32,820 nt of DNA from Microsaccharimonas sp964523145 (GTDB taxonomy: Bacteria > Patescibacteriota > Saccharimonadia > Saccharimonadales > Saccharimonadaceae): positions 1 to 32,820 of the forward strand of contig CAZFYB010000008.1 of the NCBI GenBank assembly GCA_964523145.1, written 5' to 3'. This document shows positions 29,538-32,820 of the stretch, piece by piece. Below the pieces are notes generated by a model, which was given only the letters and a program-made list of their open reading frames with translations, made no database searches and was not told where the DNA came from. Both the position numbers and the translations under genes were made by a program. Every line of letters starts with the position of its first letter. The stretch's first letter is position 1.

Positions 29538-32111
29538 ATGGATAACGAACCAATCGAAAACAACGCATTTATAGATGGAAACAACCCTATAGCCGAAGAG
29601 GGTGACTTGATTGCAGTGCCGCAAACGCACTCGCGTATTGTTGAAAATCAAACCGTAGAAAACGTCATGGAAGATAGCTTCTTGAAGTATTCAATGAGCG
29701 TCATTATTGACCGTGCATTGCCTGATGTGCGTGATGGCATGAAGCCAGTACATCGCCGTATTTTGTATTCAATGGGTGAGCAAAACCTTCGCCCAGGTGG
29801 TCGTTTCCTGAAAAGCGCCCGTATTGTCGGTGACGTGATGGGTAAATATCACCCGCACGGTGACTCGTCTATCTATATGGCGATGGTTCGTTTAGCTCAA
29901 GACTGGGTGATGCGCTATCCATTGGTAAATGGCCAAGGTAACTTTGGTTCAATGGACGGCGATCCACCAGCTGCGAACCGTTATACTGAGGCTCGTTTGG
30001 GTCGTGCGGGTAACGAACTCCTTGATGACCTTGATAAAGATACTGTTGAGTTCCGCGATAACTACGATGGTAGTGAGCAAGAACCAACCGTGCTTCCGGC
30101 TCGTCTGCCTAACTTGCTGCTAAACGGCCAAATTGGTATTGCTGTAGGTATGGCAACTAGCATTCCGCCGCACAACTTGGGCGAGTTAGTTGATGCAACG
30201 ATCCATTTAATTGATAATTCAGACGCAACTGTTGACGACTTGTTGAAGTTTGTGAAGGGCCCTGATTTCCCAACTGGAGCCATTGTGTATGGTGGCGCTC
30301 CAATGCGTCAAGCTTACCAATCGGGTAGGGGAAGTGTTGTAATTCGTGCTGTAACTAACATTGAAGAAACCAAAAAAGGCCGTAGCCAAATTGTTATTAC
30401 AGAGATGCCATATGGTGTAAATAAAGCAACGCTTATTGAGAAGATTGCCGACCTACATAAAGACAAAAAAATCCTTATTAGCGACCTTCGTGACGAAAGT
30501 GCCCGCGGTAAAGTACGCGTAGTGATTGAACTTCGTAAAGACTCTTACCCTAAAAAGGTCCTTAACCAGCTGTTTAAGATGACCGCTATGCAAACCGCCT
30601 TCCACTACAACATGTTGGCGCTTATTGATGGTATTCAACCGCGTATCTTGAGCTTGCTTGAAATCTTGCAAGAGTTTGTAAAGCACCGACAAGTAGTGAT
30701 TCGCCGCCGTACCGAATTTGAGCTAAAGGCTGCTAAGGCCCGTGCGCACATTTTGGAAGGTTACAAAATCGCCCTCGACCATATTGACGAGGTGATTAAG
30801 CTTATCCGTGCGAGTAAAACCAGTGAAGAAGCGCAACTTGGCTTGCAAGAAAAGTTTAAACTTTCTGAAATCCAAGCCCAAGCGATTCTGGCTATGCAAC
30901 TCCGTCGCCTTACCGGCCTTGAACGCGACAAGATTGAACAAGAGCTGGCTGAATTATTAGCGTTGATTGCTGAACTTGAGCGTATCCTTGGTGATGAAAA
31001 TGAAATTCTTCGTATTATTAAAGAAGAATTGCTTGAAGTGAAAGAAAAGTATGGCGATGACCGCCGTTCGCAAATCATTAACCACGAAATGGGAAAGTTT
31101 AGCGATGAAGAGCTGATTCCTGAAGAAGAGTCAGTAGTACTTCTTACAACAGAGAACTACATCAAGCGAACCTTGATTAGCGAATACCGCCGACAAAACC
31201 GTGGTGGTAAGGGTAAACGCGGCATGACGACTAAAGAAGAGGACGTTATTGATCAGCTGATTCCTGCGAATACGCATGACTGGCTATTCTTCTTCACAAA
31301 TAAGGGCCGAGTCTTCCGCCTTAAGGCATACGAAGTACCGGCAGCAAGCTTGGCAGCCAAGGGTGTAGCTGCAGTTAACTTATTAGCATTACAACCAGAA
31401 GAGAAAATCACCTCAATTATTAAGCATGAAAAAGATGCTAGTGAAGATGGTTTCTTGTTTATGGCTACGATAAAGGGTACCGTTAAGAAAACTCCGCTCA
31501 AGGATTACGCCAACATTCGTACCAACGGATTAATTGCGATCAAACTTGATGACGGTGATGAACTTCGATGGATTAAGCGAACGACCGGTAATGATGATGT
31601 CATTATTTCAACATCTGCTGGACAAGCAATTCGCTTCGGTGAATCTGATGCTCGCCCAATGGGCCGTGCGGCACGTGGCGTGCGCGGTGTTCGCCTCCGA
31701 CCAAACGATAAAGTAGTAGGCATGGATATCGTATCGAACAACGAAGGTAACCTATTAGTCATTAGCCAGAATGGATACGGAAAAGTAACCAAAGCCTCAC
31801 ACTTCCCATCACACAAACGTGGCGGTGTTGGAATTAAAGCGGCAATTGTTACTGCTAAGACGGGCCCAATCGTAGCGGTACGTTCACTCGAAGGTGATAC
31901 AGCTGAAATCTTACTTATATCAAGTAAGGGGCAGGCAATTCGGGTTGGACTTAAGGATATTCCAGTCATTGGCCGTACTACTCAAGGTGTTCGCATTATG
32001 CGTATGGCCGATGGTGACAAAGTTTCTTCATACGGGTTCGTTCCAGCGGCACCTGAAGAGCTTGAGGGCGAAGCAGAGGCCGATGCAAAGCCTGAGGCGA
32101 AGGAAGCCTGA
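29538..32111 (+). CDS. gyrA: DNA gyrase subunit A
   Basis: An 857-residue protein. After about 40 polar residues the breakage-reunion domain starts (YSMSVIIDRALPDVRDGMKPVHRRILY). The catalytic Tyr is in AANRYTEARL. The quinolone region reads YHPHGDSSIYMAM: Ser at the E. coli Ser83 position is kept, but the Asp87 position is Met. A coiled-coil tower follows. The C-terminal beta-pinwheel domain contains the GyrA box QNRGGKG, which identifies gyrase rather than topoisomerase IV. It cuts DNA and introduces negative supercoils with GyrB. There is no ribosome-binding site in the 2-nt gap, so coupling to gyrB is likely. The acidic tail ends with a TGA that overlaps the next ATG. Confidence 0.97.
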   Translation: MDNEPIENNAFIDGNNPIAEEGDLIAVPQTHSRIVENQTVENVMEDSFLKYSMSVIIDRALPDVRDGMKPVHRRILYSMGEQNLRPGGRFLKSARIVGDVMGKYHPHGDSSIYMAMVRLAQDWVMRYPLVNGQGNFGSMDGDPPAANRYTEARLGRAGNELLDDLDKDTVEFRDNYDGSEQEPTVLPARLPNLLLNGQIGIAVGMATSIPPHNLGELVDATIHLIDNSDATVDDLLKFVKGPDFPTGAIVYGGAPMRQAYQSGRGSVVIRAVTNIEETKKGRSQIVITEMPYGVNKATLIEKIADLHKDKKILISDLRDESARGKVRVVIELRKDSYPKKVLNQLFKMTAMQTAFHYNMLALIDGIQPRILSLLEILQEFVKHRQVVIRRRTEFELKAAKARAHILEGYKIALDHIDEVIKLIRASKTSEEAQLGLQEKFKLSEIQAQAILAMQLRRLTGLERDKIEQELAELLALIAELERILGDENEILRIIKEELLEVKEKYGDDRRSQIINHEMGKFSDEELIPEEESVVLLTTENYIKRTLISEYRRQNRGGKGKRGMTTKEEDVIDQLIPANTHDWLFFFTNKGRVFRLKAYEVPAASLAAKGVAAVNLLALQPEEKITSIIKHEKDASEDGFLFMATIKGTVKKTPLKDYANIRTNGLIAIKLDDGDELRWIKRTTGNDDVIISTSAGQAIRFGESDARPMGRAARGVRGVRLRPNDKVVGMDIVSNNEGNLLVISQNGYGKVTKASHFPSHKRGGVGIKAAIVTAKTGPIVAVRSLEGDTAEILLISSKGQAIRVGLKDIPVIGRTTQGVRIMRMADGDKVSSYGFVPAAPEELEGEAEADAKPEAKEA

Positions 32112-32545
32112 TGAACGATCTACTTTCGCCGTATATCATAGCTGGTGGGCTTGGCTGGATTGTGGCGCAAGTACTCAAGTATGTTATTGCGAGCTTTAAA
32201 CAGCGCAGAATTGCGTCATTTCGGCAGTTGTACTTTTCAGGCAACATGCCGAGTGCGCACAGCGCTACGGTCATTGCTGTATTAGTAGTGATTGGGCTTA
32301 TTGATGGAGTGCAATCGGCAGTATTTGGGCTTGCCTTGGTATTCGCCGCCGTTGTGCTTTATGACGCCGTGATGGTTCGCCGTTCATCTGGTGAACAAGG
32401 TGTTGCTTTGACGGCTCTTATGAAAGAAACCGGTAGTAAGCTGCCTCGACCAAGGGTAGCAATGGGGCACACGCCACTCGAGGTATTAGTAGGAGCATTA
32501 TTAGGCTTCATTATTGGCCTCGTTGTGGGTGTAACGTGGCTGTAA
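32111..32545 (+). CDS. Divergent PAP2 family membrane protein
   Basis: A 144-residue protein with four hydrophobic segments. GNMPSAHSATV (about 44-54) and the later GHTPLEVLVGALLG carry the PSxH and GHxxxE-type motifs of the divergent PAP2 (DUF212) group, phosphatases acting on lipid phosphates. The VAQVLKYVIASFKQRR segment precedes them. The start overlaps the gyrA stop (TGATG). It likely removes phosphate from a lipid carrier such as undecaprenyl diphosphate, but the family's substrate is not established. Confidence 0.88.
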   Translation: MNDLLSPYIIAGGLGWIVAQVLKYVIASFKQRRIASFRQLYFSGNMPSAHSATVIAVLVVIGLIDGVQSAVFGLALVFAAVVLYDAVMVRRSSGEQGVALTALMKETGSKLPRPRVAMGHTPLEVLVGALLGFIIGLVVGVTWL

Positions 32546-32576
32546 AAACTTCTCTGTAAATTGTGTCGTATAACCC

Positions 32577-32605
32577 TTGACTGTACTCAGTATCTAGAGT
32601 ACAAT
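32577..32605 (+). promoter_or_regulatory. rRNA operon promoter
   Basis: -35 TTGACT (32577-32582), a 17-nt spacer and -10 TACAAT (32600-32605). Predicted start is about 32612. Confidence 0.8.
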
Positions 32606-32611
32606 AATTTG

Positions 32612-32771
32612 AGTCTGAAGCGGCCGAAAGGTCGAGATCAACGTGGAGTTGAATCAAATGACAAATGAACTTTGACAATTTAGTAGTGCAAATTTTGTAA
32701 CTATCTTTTAGATAGTTGCTATCATCGTCAATCAATTTATGTAGAGTCTAGATGTTTGAAAATAGAACATT
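32612..32771 (+). promoter_or_regulatory. rRNA leader with hairpins and a boxA-like element
   Basis: A hairpin CGGCC-GAAA-GGTCG with a GNRA loop, TCAAC-GTGGA-GTTGA (32638-32652), and AACTATC-TTTTA-GATAGTT (32699-32717). TGAACTTTGACA (32666-32677) resembles boxA, the NusB/NusE antitermination site. No ORF is present. Confidence 0.5.
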
Positions 32772-32820
32772 TTTATGGAGAGTTTGATCCTGGCTCAGGA
32801 TGAATGCTGGCGGCGCGCCT
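32772..32820 (+). rRNA. rrs: 16S ribosomal RNA, 5' end (runs off the window)
   Basis: AGAGTTTGATCCTGGCTCAG (32779-32798) is the universal 16S 5' segment, followed by GATGAATGCTGGCGGC. The mature 5' end at about 32772 is estimated from E. coli numbering. Only about 49 nt are in the window. Confidence 0.97.

Noticed and set aside
14664..32654. A 13-base identity, CGTGGAGTTGAAT, shared by the RNA at 14.66 kb and the rRNA leader at 32.64 kb.
   Set aside because: Several 13-mers are expected to recur by chance in a 33-kb window. The element is paired differently in the two contexts.
32666..32720. A second rRNA promoter from TTGACA at 32672-32677.
   Set aside because: No acceptable -10 lies at 16-18 nt. 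The sequence fits better as a boxA-like element in the leader.

Overview
The window looks like part of a streamlined Candidatus Saccharibacteria (TM7, CPR/Patescibacteria) genome. This assignment is inferred from gene content: many near-identical type IV prepilin N-termini, a HerA/VirD4-like secretion or conjugation ATPase, a DUF11/LPxTG surface protein, very tight gene packing, and the start of a 16S rRNA gene at the right edge. TGA acts as a stop codon (for example at 723-725 and 32109-32111), so the recoded Gracilibacteria/SR1 code is excluded.

Layout. 1-6.5 kb: tRNA-Asp, four tandem prepilin genes, tRNA-Thr, a small membrane protein with a membrane glycosyltransferase, a 48-residue protein, tRNA-Val, and two more prepilins. 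6.55-11.2 kb: thrS behind a T-box-like leader, an alkyltransferase-like gene, miaA, an HTH/nucleotidyltransferase-like protein and a metallo-beta-lactamase-fold protein. 11.2-16.4 kb: rpmB (minus), an HrpA-type DEAH helicase, an M50 membrane protease, an autonomous structured RNA, a Nudix-RNase HI fusion and a seventh prepilin. 16.4-20 kb: rnpB, infC-rpmI-rplT (minus, infC with an AUA start), comM/yifB (minus) and tmRNA with a 34-residue tag. 20.04-21.37 kb: a 1.3-kb AT-rich region without convincing genes, holding a predicted minus-strand small RNA, a strong plus promoter and several hairpins. 21.4-27.4 kb: two leaderless genes of unknown function, the HerA/VirD4-like ATPase, and convergent to it a DUF11/LPQTG surface protein with a two-helix membrane protein. 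27.5-32.8 kb: gyrB-gyrA-PAP2-like gene, then the rRNA promoter, leader and first bases of 16S.

How it works together. The pilins, the glycosyltransferase, the secretion-type ATPase and the LPQTG protein would form the cell-surface and host-contact part of an epibiont. The rest is translation, tRNA modification, RNA processing and topology control. A repeated regulatory theme is leaderless transcription: ten genes have a -10 box ending only 6-7 nt before their ATG. Genes with Shine-Dalgarno sites (thrS, miaA, infC, rpmI, the MBL gene) are housekeeping or downstream genes.

The most notable signals are the T-box-like thrS leader, with an ultrashort Stem I and a K-turn-like motif; the 34-residue tmRNA tag; a prepilin whose leaderless ATG is out of frame at an A6 run; the AUA start of infC; the orphan RNAs at 14.6 and 20.1 kb; and the Nudix-RNase HI fusion with an altered Nudix box. 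All assignments come from reading the sequence; no database search was run.
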